Below, piece after piece: positions 17,991 to 26,973 of a DNA stretch of 29,862 nt. The position numbers and the translations under genes were made by a program. Each line of letters opens with the position of its first letter. The first letter of the stretch is position 1. The stretch comes from Tritrichomonas foetus (lineage: Eukaryota > Parabasalia > Tritrichomonadida > Tritrichomonadidae), in contig MLAK01000945.1 in the NCBI GenBank assembly GCA_001839685.1, positions 14,474-44,335 on the forward strand. The letters are read 5' to 3'. The notes under the pieces are model-generated. The model had not been told where the DNA came from. It worked only from the letters and a program-made list of their open reading frames with translations, and searched no databases.

Positions 17991-19265
17991 TTAATGGTAC
18001 GCATCATATCCAGTAATAAGTTCTATAGTTTTGTCTCTAACGAGTTGTGCACACATTCTCTGTCTTGCATTGCAGCTTCGGACTTCCATATTCACCATTT
18101 GAAGGTAATGTCTCATGTGTGGCACAATTCTTGCAACAGCGCCTTGCCCAATTGCTTCAATTCCACAAATTGCACCATAATGTGCCATAAGTGAAGTATT
18201 AGGGTCAAAAATGGTGTTGACCAGTGAATTGAACACGCAAGATCGAATATCAAGATAGCAATCTTCATATTTATCAAGAAGAATCTGTAAAACATATGCA
18301 GCATGATCTCTCAGTTTTTTATCATCACCATGAAGTGATGTAGTATTGTCATTTCCTACTAGACAAGAAAAAACGATTTTTAATATTGGCTGAACGTAAA
18401 GATGAGAATATAATGATTCGTTTTTGATCAGACTTTGTGTAAGCTTCAAAAGGTTATCCATAAGTGGAACATTTTGATAATGAAGTGTCATATTTCCAAT
18501 AATATATTGCAAAAAATAGGGGAGAAGCTGCTGAAGACCAGTATCCGTTTCTAAATAAGATAATGCTGAATCTCTCATTATTGGTGTATCGTCTCGAATC
18601 ACATCTACAGTTTTGACAAAATATATTAATAAATTATTACTCAAAACATCGCGAACAATTGAGTTTTGATCATACACTTTGTTAATTATTGAAAAAGGAG
18701 CGTGTCTGACAAGTTCAACAGGTGGCGCAGATTGCTGGAGTTGGTTCAAAGGAGCAGAAACAGATCTTTCAATAAGTTTAGGTGCCTTCACAATTAATCG
18801 ACGATTAGAAAGCATTTTTTTATCTGCAAAAACACCTTCTGTCAGTAAAAATTGAAAGGGAAAATCTTGAGAATTGGGAATTGGAGGAACTTCACTTTTT
18901 GCAATATCTTTGAGATTGAGATCATGTTCGCGCGGTAGATATAATTCAGACTGTTCAAACGGAACTGGTGTGTATTGTCCAACAGGGCAAAATTCATAGC
19001 CGTATAACCGCTGGTGTCGATGATTTGAATCATCGGATGGAAAAATTCGATTTATATTGTGTTCTGAAATTAAAACGCGATTTATATGTTGAGCTGAAAG
19101 ACGATGCGATCTGGAATTTGTTGCCAGTAAGCTTGCCGAGCGAATATATTGTTGGATGAGATCTTCCGTTTCTTGCGCCAAAGTTTGGCAGAGTGTTGGT
19201 TTTGAAAGAATAATTCCGAGCATATCAGCAATAGCCTGAACAGTCAATGCTGATGTCGAACTCAT
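17991..19265 (-). CDS. TAF6: TFIID subunit TAF6
   Basis: A 424-residue protein with the two-part structure of TAF6. Residues 1-72 form a histone fold (VQAIADMLGI, LAQETEDLIQQYIRSASLLATNS, LSAQHINRVLISEHNINRIF). The linker contains the TAF6-typical LYGYEF and LYLPREHDLNLKDI followed by VPPIP. Residues about 180-424 form the HEAT-like TAF6C domain (NNLLIYFVKTVDVI, YFLQYIIGNM, HAAYVLQILLDKY, HYGAICGIEAIGQGAV). In other eukaryotes TAF6 pairs with TAF9 inside TFIID and SAGA. The presence of TFIID-type subunits is notable in an organism whose promoters rely mainly on an initiator. The stop is TAAA; no initiator motif lies near the ATG. Confidence 0.9.
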   Translation of the reverse strand: MSSTSALTVQAIADMLGIILSKPTLCQTLAQETEDLIQQYIRSASLLATNSRSHRLSAQHINRVLISEHNINRIFPSDDSNHRHQRLYGYEFCPVGQYTPVPFEQSELYLPREHDLNLKDIAKSEVPPIPNSQDFPFQFLLTEGVFADKKMLSNRRLIVKAPKLIERSVSAPLNQLQQSAPPVELVRHAPFSIINKVYDQNSIVRDVLSNNLLIYFVKTVDVIRDDTPIMRDSALSYLETDTGLQQLLPYFLQYIIGNMTLHYQNVPLMDNLLKLTQSLIKNESLYSHLYVQPILKIVFSCLVGNDNTTSLHGDDKKLRDHAAYVLQILLDKYEDCYLDIRSCVFNSLVNTIFDPNTSLMAHYGAICGIEAIGQGAVARIVPHMRHYLQMVNMEVRSCNARQRMCAQLVRDKTIELITGYDAYH

Positions 19266-19934
19266 TCAAAAAAATCACGATGGAAAATATTTTTTATATC
19301 ATATTTCACAGCCATTTCAAATTATTTGTATATTTATATGGTCATATTCAATGGACAAATAATTTCTGAAAAACTCAAATTCACGATAAAATTGCTGATT
19401 CCGATCGAATCATTCTTGATTGATTTCTCTGTTTTGATAATATTTATAAGTAAATCATTATGACTATTATCAACCATCAACTATGAAATCAATCATCGTT
19501 ATTGATGTAATTGGTGGCGGTCCATTGTACTTTTGATCAATGGAATCATAAAAATGGATACTATATACACTCATAAACTGTGCGAGCTAATTTCCATATC
19601 GATAATCTGGCATGATTTAAAAAATATTTGCATTAAATTTTTTTAGTGAAGAATTTTTTTCTATGTTTTTAAAATCATCAATAATTTAAGAGGTTCATTT
19701 GGAGAATTGCTGTTGTCCCTTCTCTTTCTCTCATGAAATCTGGTTGTCTTTCTCAAGTTTGAGGAAATAAAATATTTGAATAATTATATTGCTAGATAAT
19801 TAGAAAGAAATATAATTTGCTTATTATAGACGAAACAAAATGATCATTATGCTAAACCACATTTATTCAACCTGGTGGATTATTTCAATTTTCAATGCTC
19901 AGAAAAAACGTAATCTGAAATTGAAGGAGAAAAA
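19266..19934. other. Intergenic between TAF6 start and element
   Basis: AT-rich region containing the TAF6 promoter. A frame beginning at 19492 (MKSIIVIDVIGGGP) stops after 17 codons, and no intron could be placed to extend it. A frame starting at 19840 runs across the element boundary. Neither is supported as a gene. Confidence 0.4.
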
Positions 19935-20342
19935 AGATGTATACAAACCAAATAGTCTTAACGTACGAAATCACTCAAATGATCCTTATCATCAGTATTA
20001 CTTAATACCATCAGTCAAAAATCAAAACCCAAATAGCTAAAAGAATGACGAAAATTTCCCTTATCGCAAACTTCGCAAATGGTCGAATTCACAAATATTT
20101 CGAAAATGATTCTGAAGAAGCTATTGTTTCAGTTTTCGGGTGAACAGCTTTCAGTCAATTGTTAAATCTATATTTTATAGTTATGAGCCATATTTATTCA
20201 TAGTTTTGAAATTTTGCAACAATTAAACCGAAAAAAGAGCGATTTTGGAGAAAGCCTAAAAAAAAATTGTGAGAAGCTTTTTTTCCAAGAATCACAAAGA
20301 TTATAATACTGCTTCCCATAATTCTATTTACACTTCTTCTAT

Positions 20343-20362
20343 CGATTTTTAATTAAAAATCG
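20343..20362. repeat. 20-bp perfect palindrome inside the element
   Basis: CGATTTTTAATTAAAAATCG, the counterpart of the palindrome at 583-602 in the left copy. Confidence 0.7.
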
Positions 20363-20464
20363 CGAAAATTTTGATAGTTTTAACTCAGTGATGTTGAATT
20401 AATTCAATTTCCATTTGACAAATATGAATGTATTGAAATCTTTTCTGTCATAAAATTTTAGTAT

Positions 20465-20725
20465 ATGAAGAAAATAGACTGGCAGTCCTCAACAGCACAT
20501 TCTCAAGCAGGGATACAGATACAACGATTGAAAGACCAAATCAAGAAAAATGGAATCCAATATGTTTTTTTCCAGACTCGATGCCAAGTGAATTTTCTGA
20601 TGACTCGCCATTTAGATGGCAAAACATTCGTAATCTTCTCATTGATGCCTAAATTTTTTTTATTTATATCAAAATTATTAATATTTTTTTTATACTTCAT
20701 TTTTGTATTTTGGAAAACATTATAA
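20465..20725 (+). pseudogene. Broken ORF carried by the TIR element (right copy)
   Basis: Starts MKKIDWQSSTAHSQAG, preceded by an initiator-like TCATA about 20 nt upstream. Protein-like sequence ends at seven T (20565-20571). The frame then turns hydrophobic, whereas the next frame reads PDSMPSEFSDDSPFRWQNIR and stops at 20652. The simplest reading is an ancestral ORF of about 62 codons or the end of a longer protein, broken by a one-base slip shared by both copies. No family is recognised. Confidence 0.45.
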
Positions 20726-21130
20726 TTTTCGATGGAGGGTCATATGATAATAAAAAGCACGATTTATGATAAGAAATAATCAAGATATTAATGCTATAAA
20801 ATCACTTTTTATCTCAATAATTCTCAGAAATTTCTGTGGGGTTTATTTTTTTCTCACAATTTTTTTTTGGATTTGGTTTTCTCTGTATCTTGATTTTTAA
20901 ATTATAATATTTATATATTATTAATGGGATTACAATTAAATAATATTTAGATGACAATAATATCAACAATTATTCATTTAGATCTCTCAATAGTCTTCTA
21001 CATCTAGATCTAGTTAGTTTGTATACATCTGACCATTCACAAACAAGAATTAGGACCACATTCAAATTTGTGAGTGGAAGATTTGAGATCCACTTTTCCA
21101 TCAATTTTTAAATATAAATTATAATTGTCA

Positions 21131-22231
21131 ATGAATCCATCAGGTGCCCAAGCACTTCTTGATGTTGCTCTATCATATATAACCGATCGCGAAGAAATTT
21201 CAAGTGCTGCTTTAAAATCGATTTCAGACATTCTTCTCAAGCTATTCAATGGAATTATTTCCATCAACCAAGCAACAACTTTAGTTAATCAAATCGTAGT
21301 TTCACAACAGCCAATGCAAAAAATCGCTACAATTTTGTCAGTCGGCGAAGATCCAATTCCCGTAAACCCAAGAGGAATAAGCGAGTGTATGGCAAGACAT
21401 AAAACACGGCCATGGATGTCTTATGAAGATCAGCGACTCCTAGCGGCTATTTGGCGGTATGGTCTTGACAATTGGTTGAAGATTTCAGAATTCGTCGGAA
21501 ATGGAAGAACCCGCAGTCAGTGCTCACAAAGATGGAACCGGGGACTGAATCCTAAAATATCAAAAGGTGCCTGGACCAAAGATGATGAAGAAAAGCTTTT
21601 GAAACTGGTGAACGAAAATGGCGATAAATCTTGGACGAAAATAGCAATGGAATTTGGAAATAGAAGTGATGTTCAATGCCGTTATAAGTATCAACAATTA
21701 TTAAAAGATAATACAGAAGGGAATAATGATAATCATCTCACTCAAACACATCATTTTGGTGATTGTCCATTCACATTAACAACTCAAAAAGTTCAACCTC
21801 TACCAAATTATGATGATAGTGATTCTGACATTTATAGCCGCTCGCCAAAGCCATCAACTCCAAATGAAAGACTGGTTGATTTTTCCATTCAAAATTCAAA
21901 TTATTTTCAAAATAATTCACAAAATATTGAGAACAGTTTTCAAAATATTCAGAATAATAGCAATATCATTGATTATAACGAGAATGATAATTTCCATGAA
22001 TGTCATTATTTCAATGATGCTGAGCTATTTTCTGTTCCATCTGAAAACAACGAAAACATATCTGAAAACTCCATTTCTCATAATCAAAAACAAGATATGA
22101 ATTGCGATATTTATAATCATTTGTATGATAACTCACCACAGAATTCTGGCATCTTTTCTTTTCCGATGAACAGAAATATTCCGAAAATTACTTTGCCAGA
22201 AATCGACCCAAGTGTATTTGTTGAATGGTGA
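21131..22231 (+). CDS. Two-repeat Myb DNA-binding protein
   Basis: A 366-residue R2R3-like Myb. The first ATG of the frame is 21131; the upstream in-frame codons TTG TCA are not a credible eukaryotic start. After a helical N-terminus (1-90), repeat one (about 93-139) has Trp95, Trp114 and Trp135. Repeat two (about 145-190) has Trp148 and Trp168, with the third tryptophan replaced by Tyr185 in CRYKYQQLL. Substitution of the last tryptophan is common in trichomonad Mybs. The tail (200-366) is Asn/Ser-rich with scattered acidic residues, as in activation or linker regions. Trichomonad Mybs bind promoter elements and control iron-responsive and other genes; the target here is unknown. A mobile-element-like repeat ends 100 bases upstream. 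Confidence 0.88.
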   Translation: MNPSGAQALLDVALSYITDREEISSAALKSISDILLKLFNGIISINQATTLVNQIVVSQQPMQKIATILSVGEDPIPVNPRGISECMARHKTRPWMSYEDQRLLAAIWRYGLDNWLKISEFVGNGRTRSQCSQRWNRGLNPKISKGAWTKDDEEKLLKLVNENGDKSWTKIAMEFGNRSDVQCRYKYQQLLKDNTEGNNDNHLTQTHHFGDCPFTLTTQKVQPLPNYDDSDSDIYSRSPKPSTPNERLVDFSIQNSNYFQNNSQNIENSFQNIQNNSNIIDYNENDNFHECHYFNDAELFSVPSENNENISENSISHNQKQDMNCDIYNHLYDNSPQNSGIFSFPMNRNIPKITLPEIDPSVFVEW

Positions 22232-23115
22232 ATCTATTTTAAGATTAAATGGAGAAGGAGAATTGAAGAAGCTGACACAACCTTCAAAAACATTTTTGTT
22301 GGTGTGCTTTATTTTGTAAAATTGTTCGAATTACGGGAGGAATGTATGTTATATGAGTAAAATTGCTATCGTTTTTGATAATTATTTCAAACTATATTCC
22401 ATCATGAAACTGTTTTCAGTTTATTTAGCCTATAAAAAATATATATTGGATGTCGGCTTGTGAAATAAATTGCATCATTTGTTATTTTTCGGCAAAAAAA
22501 ATTGGCAAGTTTTAGTTTTAGTTTTCATTACGATAAGAAATAATGATATAGTATTAATGAAGATTCATGAATTGATTACAACAAATGAGAGTAATCAGTT
22601 AAAAGACATGAGAGATGTAGAGTCTTATCAGTAGACAAAACAGATTTAATAGTTACAAATGATACCTTGCAAAAGAACTTTATGAAATTACTAGTCCAAT
22701 GTATATTTAAGATACTTGAAAAATCAAAACAAAAAATTATCAAATATTTTCCTCAATGATGGATATAGCCTTATTTTTTCATTTCATAAAGATATGCAGT
22801 TGTTAGAATTAATTTCCTAGAAATTCTTAAATAATGGGATATAATAATCAAAAATCTAACAGAAAAATATCAAAGAGGCATCACTCTAACCCAACAATCA
22901 ATTTATATAAATCATCGTATTTTTTTCATCTGCTTTCTTTTATTTTCTCTATTGATGATATATTTTTGAAACATCACATTCAATAATTATTCTAATATTA
23001 ATATCTTATTAACCTTTCTAAAGTAAAAATCCGGAAAGTAAAATTAATCTTTATGATAGTGTTTTAGTATTAAATAGAAAATAATATATAAACATATCTA
23101 AAAATTACATGATAA
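22232..23115. other. Convergent intergenic region
   Basis: AT-rich 3' flank of the Myb gene (+) and the coiled-coil gene (-). No ORF of interest, no stem-loop of note and no RNA gene was seen. Confidence 0.5.
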
Positions 23116-24231
23116 TCAATCAGCGACAAGTTTGTTGAGCCAGTCAACCCACATAGCGCCAATGCTTCCACTTTCGCTTCTTCCATTCGCTAAAGCTAAA
23201 AAATCATCTGTTTGTTGTTTCGACCAACATAATTCTTCAGCCAAGTTATCAACAACAGTCCTATTCAATCCATCAGTAAAAAGTAACATAATGAGTCTTC
23301 CAATTCTATCTTTATTAAAAGGTCTCACTTGCGAATCTTGATTTTCTGAATGAATGTCAAAACTTGTGTCTAAACTTGGAACTTTCTGTTTTTCTGTTTT
23401 TTGATCGATTTTCTTCTCTTCTCGTAAAATTAAAGAATTCAATCTGGCTATTTCTTCTTCCAAATGTTGAGCACGGCCCATTTCCTTTAATATTTCACTT
23501 TTTTTGGCTTTCATATTTTTCAAATTTTCATTCAAACTCGCTTTCTTTTCATTCAAAAAAAGATGTCGAGCGGCGATTCTTTTTTCCTCTTCAGCTCGAA
23601 GTGAATCAATTGCAGTTTGAATATTAAATCTTTTGAGTTGCTCTTCTGCTAACAACTGAGAAGAACTATGTGTTCCTTTTTCTGAGAGTTTTCTTTTTAA
23701 TTCAATTTCTTGATTTTTCAATTTTTCAGAATCATCAAAAAGTTTTTGATATTGGTCATTCAATGATGCTATTCGAGAATTAATTGAAGCGAGTTCAGCA
23801 CTTGCTTCGTTTCGTTTTTTGGCGCTTTCAATTTCGTTTTGGATGCTTTCGTTTGATTTTTCGATTTCTGAAATTGTTTCTTTAAGTGATAAAATTTCTT
23901 CTTTTTTGGCAGCTATATTTCTTTGAATATCAGACAAAGACGCCTGACTTATTCCTTTTGACGAATCTTGATTATTAGAAATGTCGATATTGATAATATT
24001 TTCGATATCTTTTTTCGTTGATTGAACACGCGCTTTTTTTGTGAGTTGTTCTGTTAATCTTTTTCTGACTGCGTCGATCATTTTGAGTGGATTATCGGAA
24101 AGCATTGGATCTTCTAAAATCGGGGCGCATTGCTCTATGCACTCTTTATACTTTTGTAGCTTTGCCATTGGAATGTCTTCGTCGTCTGAGTCGGAATTAA
24201 AGCGAAGAGAGAGCTTTGATTTACGCGACAT
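23116..24231 (-). CDS. Golgin-like coiled-coil protein
   Basis: A 371-residue protein starting at the ATG of MSRKSKLSLRF. A longer frame beginning at GTG (24252) is unlikely to be used in a eukaryote. Residues about 10-25 are acidic/Ser-rich. Residues about 100-295 are a long coiled coil (DIQRNIAAKKEEILSLKETI, EEQLKRFNIQTAIDSLRAEE). The C-terminal block (about 305-371) is globular: IGRLIMLLFTDGL, DNLAEELCWSKQQTDDFLAL, then MWVDWLNKLV. That block resembles in size, position and pattern the C-terminal GRIP/GRAB-type domains that target golgins to Arf- or Arl-bound Golgi membranes. I cannot confirm the match, so Golgi tethering is a hypothesis. Divergent from the CFAP119-like gene, 224 bases apart. 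Confidence 0.75.
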   Translation of the reverse strand: MSRKSKLSLRFNSDSDDEDIPMAKLQKYKECIEQCAPILEDPMLSDNPLKMIDAVRKRLTEQLTKKARVQSTKKDIENIINIDISNNQDSSKGISQASLSDIQRNIAAKKEEILSLKETISEIEKSNESIQNEIESAKKRNEASAELASINSRIASLNDQYQKLFDDSEKLKNQEIELKRKLSEKGTHSSSQLLAEEQLKRFNIQTAIDSLRAEEEKRIAARHLFLNEKKASLNENLKNMKAKKSEILKEMGRAQHLEEEIARLNSLILREEKKIDQKTEKQKVPSLDTSFDIHSENQDSQVRPFNKDRIGRLIMLLFTDGLNRTVVDNLAEELCWSKQQTDDFLALANGRSESGSIGAMWVDWLNKLVAD

Positions 24232-24277
24232 CAGAGAAGGACTTAGTTCCACAATTCCTACTTTTTCTGGTTATATA

Positions 24278-24409
24278 TGGTTTCTAATTCTGAAGAAAAG
24301 ACCATATAAATTTGGAAAAATTTTATCTGGAGAAATATTTCTTGATCTTTCTGACGTTGAGAGTTTCGAAATTATTCTCAAAAATTCAGATGTCATCTTG
24401 ACTTTTTGA
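24278..24409 (+). other. Coding-like scrap between divergent genes
   Basis: The plus strand contains ATG GTT TCT AAT TCT GAA at 24278, stopping after ten codons. The adjacent frame continues open to 24409 with a protein-like stretch including GKILSGEIFLDLSDVESF. A one-base slip in the A-rich GAAGAAAAGA would join them. It is short and unrecognised, and may be chance. Confidence 0.15.
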
Positions 24410-24426
24410 CATGATAAAAATTTATG

Positions 24427-24432
24427 TCATTA
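24427..24432 (+). promoter_or_regulatory. Initiator-like element (TCATTA)
   Basis: TCATTA with +1 A at 24429 lies between the first in-frame ATG (24411) and the second (24456). If used, transcripts would begin after the first ATG, making 24456 the true start with a 27-nt leader. Confidence 0.5.
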
Positions 24433-24455
24433 CTATAAAAAAAAGGCGATATCGA

Positions 24456-25247
24456 ATGAATCACGCAATTCCAGAAATGGGTGCCGATAACGAAGATTAT
24501 TATAATGATGCCGATGCAAATAACATTTATCCAGAAGAAGAAGAGATTTACGGAGGCTGGAGTGTCGAATTGATGGAGCAATTTCTCGCATTAACTACAA
24601 ACAAAGATCGCTTAGAATTTGTCAAACAAATAATGGCAATAAATGATGACGATTACAATTTCAAGCATACTGCCACTTTTTTGGTCGATTTTCATTTAGG
24701 AAATGCCGCATTTTGTTTAGATTCAAATTTCAACGCCGAACAAAGTTTTTTCGTGTGCCAATCTATTGCCATCCTCCTCGACGATTGTATTTCCACGGCC
24801 TCATCCTCAACAGAAGAAGGAAGCATCAACTTCGATCAATTGCGCGATGCTCTCGCTCACAAATTCCAAGAACTTTTTCAACAGTCTGCTCCAGAATTTA
24901 ATTTACATCAAGTTGAGTCAATTCTGGCGTATATAATGTCAACTTTTTTGAAGCCAATTCGATTGATTATTCGACAATTCCAACAGGAGCCTTATACCCT
25001 CCAAATTTTAGAAATTCGTAAAATTTTTGCACCAATAAGGCCAATTCCACTTTCACAATTTATTGAAGAAGCTCCCATTCATGAACATGAGTTTCCTCTT
25101 TCAATGAGGCCTGAAAAAATCGACCTACAAAAAATTCCAGAAGAATTCGAAAAATATCAAAACGAGATGAAAGAAGTGGCGGAAAAAAGGCTTGCAGAGT
25201 TGAACAAACGAATTGAAGAGCTAAATGCTCTTTTGGAAAGCGAGTAA
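24456..25247 (+). CDS. CFAP119: CFAP119 / C1a-32-like flagellar protein
   Basis: A 263-residue protein if translation starts at MNHAIPEMGAD. An in-frame ATG 45 bases earlier is disfavoured because the only initiator-like motif lies downstream of it and the added residues are basic noise. Residues 1-33 are acidic. Residues about 60-195 resemble the CLAMP domain of Chlamydomonas C1a-32 and vertebrate CFAP119 (CCDC189): a short F-x-x-F/LGNA-like turn, FNAEQSFFVCQSIAILLD, FDQLRDALAHKFQELF, then FNLHQVESILAYIMSTF. Residues 225-262 are a C-terminal coiled coil. The family sits in the C1a projection of the central-pair apparatus and affects flagellar beating, which suits a flagellated protist. Family assignment rests on remembered motif pattern, not a search. 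Confidence 0.7.
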   Translation: MNHAIPEMGADNEDYYNDADANNIYPEEEEIYGGWSVELMEQFLALTTNKDRLEFVKQIMAINDDDYNFKHTATFLVDFHLGNAAFCLDSNFNAEQSFFVCQSIAILLDDCISTASSSTEEGSINFDQLRDALAHKFQELFQQSAPEFNLHQVESILAYIMSTFLKPIRLIIRQFQQEPYTLQILEIRKIFAPIRPIPLSQFIEEAPIHEHEFPLSMRPEKIDLQKIPEEFEKYQNEMKEVAEKRLAELNKRIEELNALLESE

Positions 25248-25559
25248 TGTTTTATAGTGTTATAAATATATAATTATTAGTTTTATTAATCACTTTGTTA
25301 TTTATTTCTTTTCAGAATAATTTTATGAAATAATTCATTGATATGATAATCTTTTAACTGGCTTATTATCTATTTAAGTGTTTCCTTTCACTTGTTCAGT
25401 GATTTATCATAAATTTTGTTATTTATCATTTATTTTGTATTACTTATATCTTCATTCATATTTATATTTTTATCTATAGTGAGATTTCTATTTATACACA
25501 TATTGTGAAGAGGGAAAAAATCCGAAAAGGTATAATTTTAATTGATTTCCGATTTATTA
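25248..25559. other. Convergent intergenic region
   Basis: Short AT-rich 3' flanks of two convergent genes, with several TAAA-like signals. No gene is visible. Confidence 0.5.
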
Positions 25560-26822
25560 TTATTTACAATTTTTAATTGTTGCTTTTTTTCTATACATAA
25601 TTATTTTATCTTCCATTTCATTTGTATTTTGGGAAATTTCATTTGTTAATAAATTATTTTCTGGATATTGTTTTCCACTCCATTCAGGTACAAGCCATGA
25701 TTTGAAATAACTGGTTTCTGGACCTTCTTGAAACATTGATTTAGCAAATAAAAGTTCAAGTCTTTCATACCATTTTTTGAAAAGGATTGGTGAATGAGAA
25801 ATATCTAACCACTTTCTTAAATATTTACGGAAATCATCCAATGTATATTCATTATTTTGATTGTCAATTACAACTGGCTTCGGTGTATTTTGTTGGGGAA
25901 TTAAAATATTCATCGGAAGATTCGTGCTGCTTCTACTTCTACTCTCATTCTCACTGCCACTCTTCAATTGATTCGAATCTTGATTATTATGTTGTGATTG
26001 TTGTGCTGATTTGCTTGTGAGTTGGATATAATCAATTGGATCAGTATTAGTGAAAATTATAACAATGTGAGTTGCTGCAACAACATGAAAAGCATTAAAA
26101 CGTCTGTGAAGGCTATTATAAATAAATTCATAAATACATTCTGAATTTATATTTTGTGATACTTTGATAGCATCATAATATGAACTTTTGACCAATATAC
26201 AATATTCTGCGACTTCAGTGAAATTTGAAAAATTATAAAATGGAAAATCCCATTGTTTGATTTTATTTAATGAGCGGCATATTTTAAAATGTTTTTTAAG
26301 AACAAATAAAGAAAACTCAAATAAAATTTGTGATATTTTTTCATCATAATGGATTTCTGTAGTTTGCGTCAATTTTTTGAAATTAGTTTGAAAGCTGATT
26401 TTATCAATCCGGAATTGAATAAATACTGCCCATTCACTACTTTCATTGGTATCATTGAGTAGAATGTTAATAGCTTCAGAATTTGCTTCAGCAATGTTAA
26501 TTTTATTCTCATCAATTCGTTTGTCCACAATTTTACTTAAATTTATGATTTGAATATTTTTTGTTGCGGTTGGATATTTTTTAATAAGTAATTTATCATC
26601 CTGAAGAATACAATAAACTTGTTCTAGCTTTGAATGATTTAATGTGACCCATCCTTCTTTAACTCTATTGAAAAAATCAGAACGAATAAAAATATCAGCT
26701 TTTTCATTATCAACTTTCCTTTTCATGAAGTCATAAACAAATTCAGTTTTGGAATTTCTTTTACTTTTACTTTTGGATTCTTCTTCATAAGAAAGTGAGA
26801 GTGACGAATAACTCTTTTTCAT
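25560..26822 (-). CDS. PH-domain protein
   Basis: A 420-residue protein. Residues 1-50 are Ser/Lys-rich. Residues about 54-150 look like a pleckstrin-homology domain: KEGWVTLNHSKLEQVYCILQDDKLLIKKY at the start, a variable middle, and a C-terminal WAVFIQF segment. Residues about 155-260 are alpha-helical (SQILFEFSLFVLKKHF, ECIYEFIYNSLHRRF, HVVAATHIVIIF) and of no family I recognise. A polar Gln/Asn/Ser linker follows, then a final helical block (about 325-385) with DFRKYLRKWLDIS and FKKWYERLELLF. PH domains bind phosphoinositides or proteins, so a membrane-associated signalling or trafficking role is likely but unproven. No initiator motif was found near the ATG. Confidence 0.7.
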   Translation of the reverse strand: MKKSYSSLSLSYEEESKSKSKRNSKTEFVYDFMKRKVDNEKADIFIRSDFFNRVKEGWVTLNHSKLEQVYCILQDDKLLIKKYPTATKNIQIINLSKIVDKRIDENKINIAEANSEAINILLNDTNESSEWAVFIQFRIDKISFQTNFKKLTQTTEIHYDEKISQILFEFSLFVLKKHFKICRSLNKIKQWDFPFYNFSNFTEVAEYCILVKSSYYDAIKVSQNINSECIYEFIYNSLHRRFNAFHVVAATHIVIIFTNTDPIDYIQLTSKSAQQSQHNNQDSNQLKSGSENESRSRSSTNLPMNILIPQQNTPKPVVIDNQNNEYTLDDFRKYLRKWLDISHSPILFKKWYERLELLFAKSMFQEGPETSYFKSWLVPEWSGKQYPENNLLTNEISQNTNEMEDKIIMYRKKATIKNCK

Positions 26823-26973
26823 TTCACTGTTAATGTTTATTCAATAAAATTTCACTTTTAAAATGGTTTAATTCACAGAAAAATTAAATGAATATTCAGC
26901 CAATATATTCAAAATGAATTGACCTTTTTATGGTGGAATAAAAGGAGACCGTTTAAATTCCTCTTATCAACAA

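Larger units (their letters stand above)
19935..21030 (+). mobile_element. Complete 1,096-bp TIR element (MITE-like)
   Basis: Bounded by perfect 14-bp terminal inverted repeats, AGATGTATACAAAC at 19935-19948 and its complement at 21017-21030. A third instance of the terminus ends the left copy at 997-1010, and sequences diverge right outside all three. No target-site duplication was found: the flanks are AAGGAGAAAA and GACCATTCAC. Internally it has an 18-20 bp inverted repeat around TCTCACAATTTTTTTT (about 20262 and 20852), a 20-bp palindrome and a frameshifted ORF. No transposase domain is visible. The right end lies 100 bases before the Myb start codon. The near-identity of the two copies implies recent duplication, transposition or gene conversion. 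Confidence 0.8.

Noticed and set aside
19492..19545. Frame MKSIIVIDVIGGGP as a possible first exon
   Set aside because: It stops after 17 codons, and no downstream TAAC...AG acceptor restores a frame.
19840..20040. A 66-codon frame crossing the element boundary at 19935
   Set aside because: Half lies in unique DNA and half in repeat; there is no initiator motif, no homology is recognised, and the composition fits chance.
21125..21130. Two-codon upstream extension of the Myb frame
   Set aside because: It would start at TTG. The first ATG is at 21131, so the extension is an artefact of allowing bacterial start codons.
24232..24252. Seven-codon upstream extension of the golgin-like frame
   Set aside because: It starts at GTG. 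A eukaryotic gene should start at the ATG at 24231.
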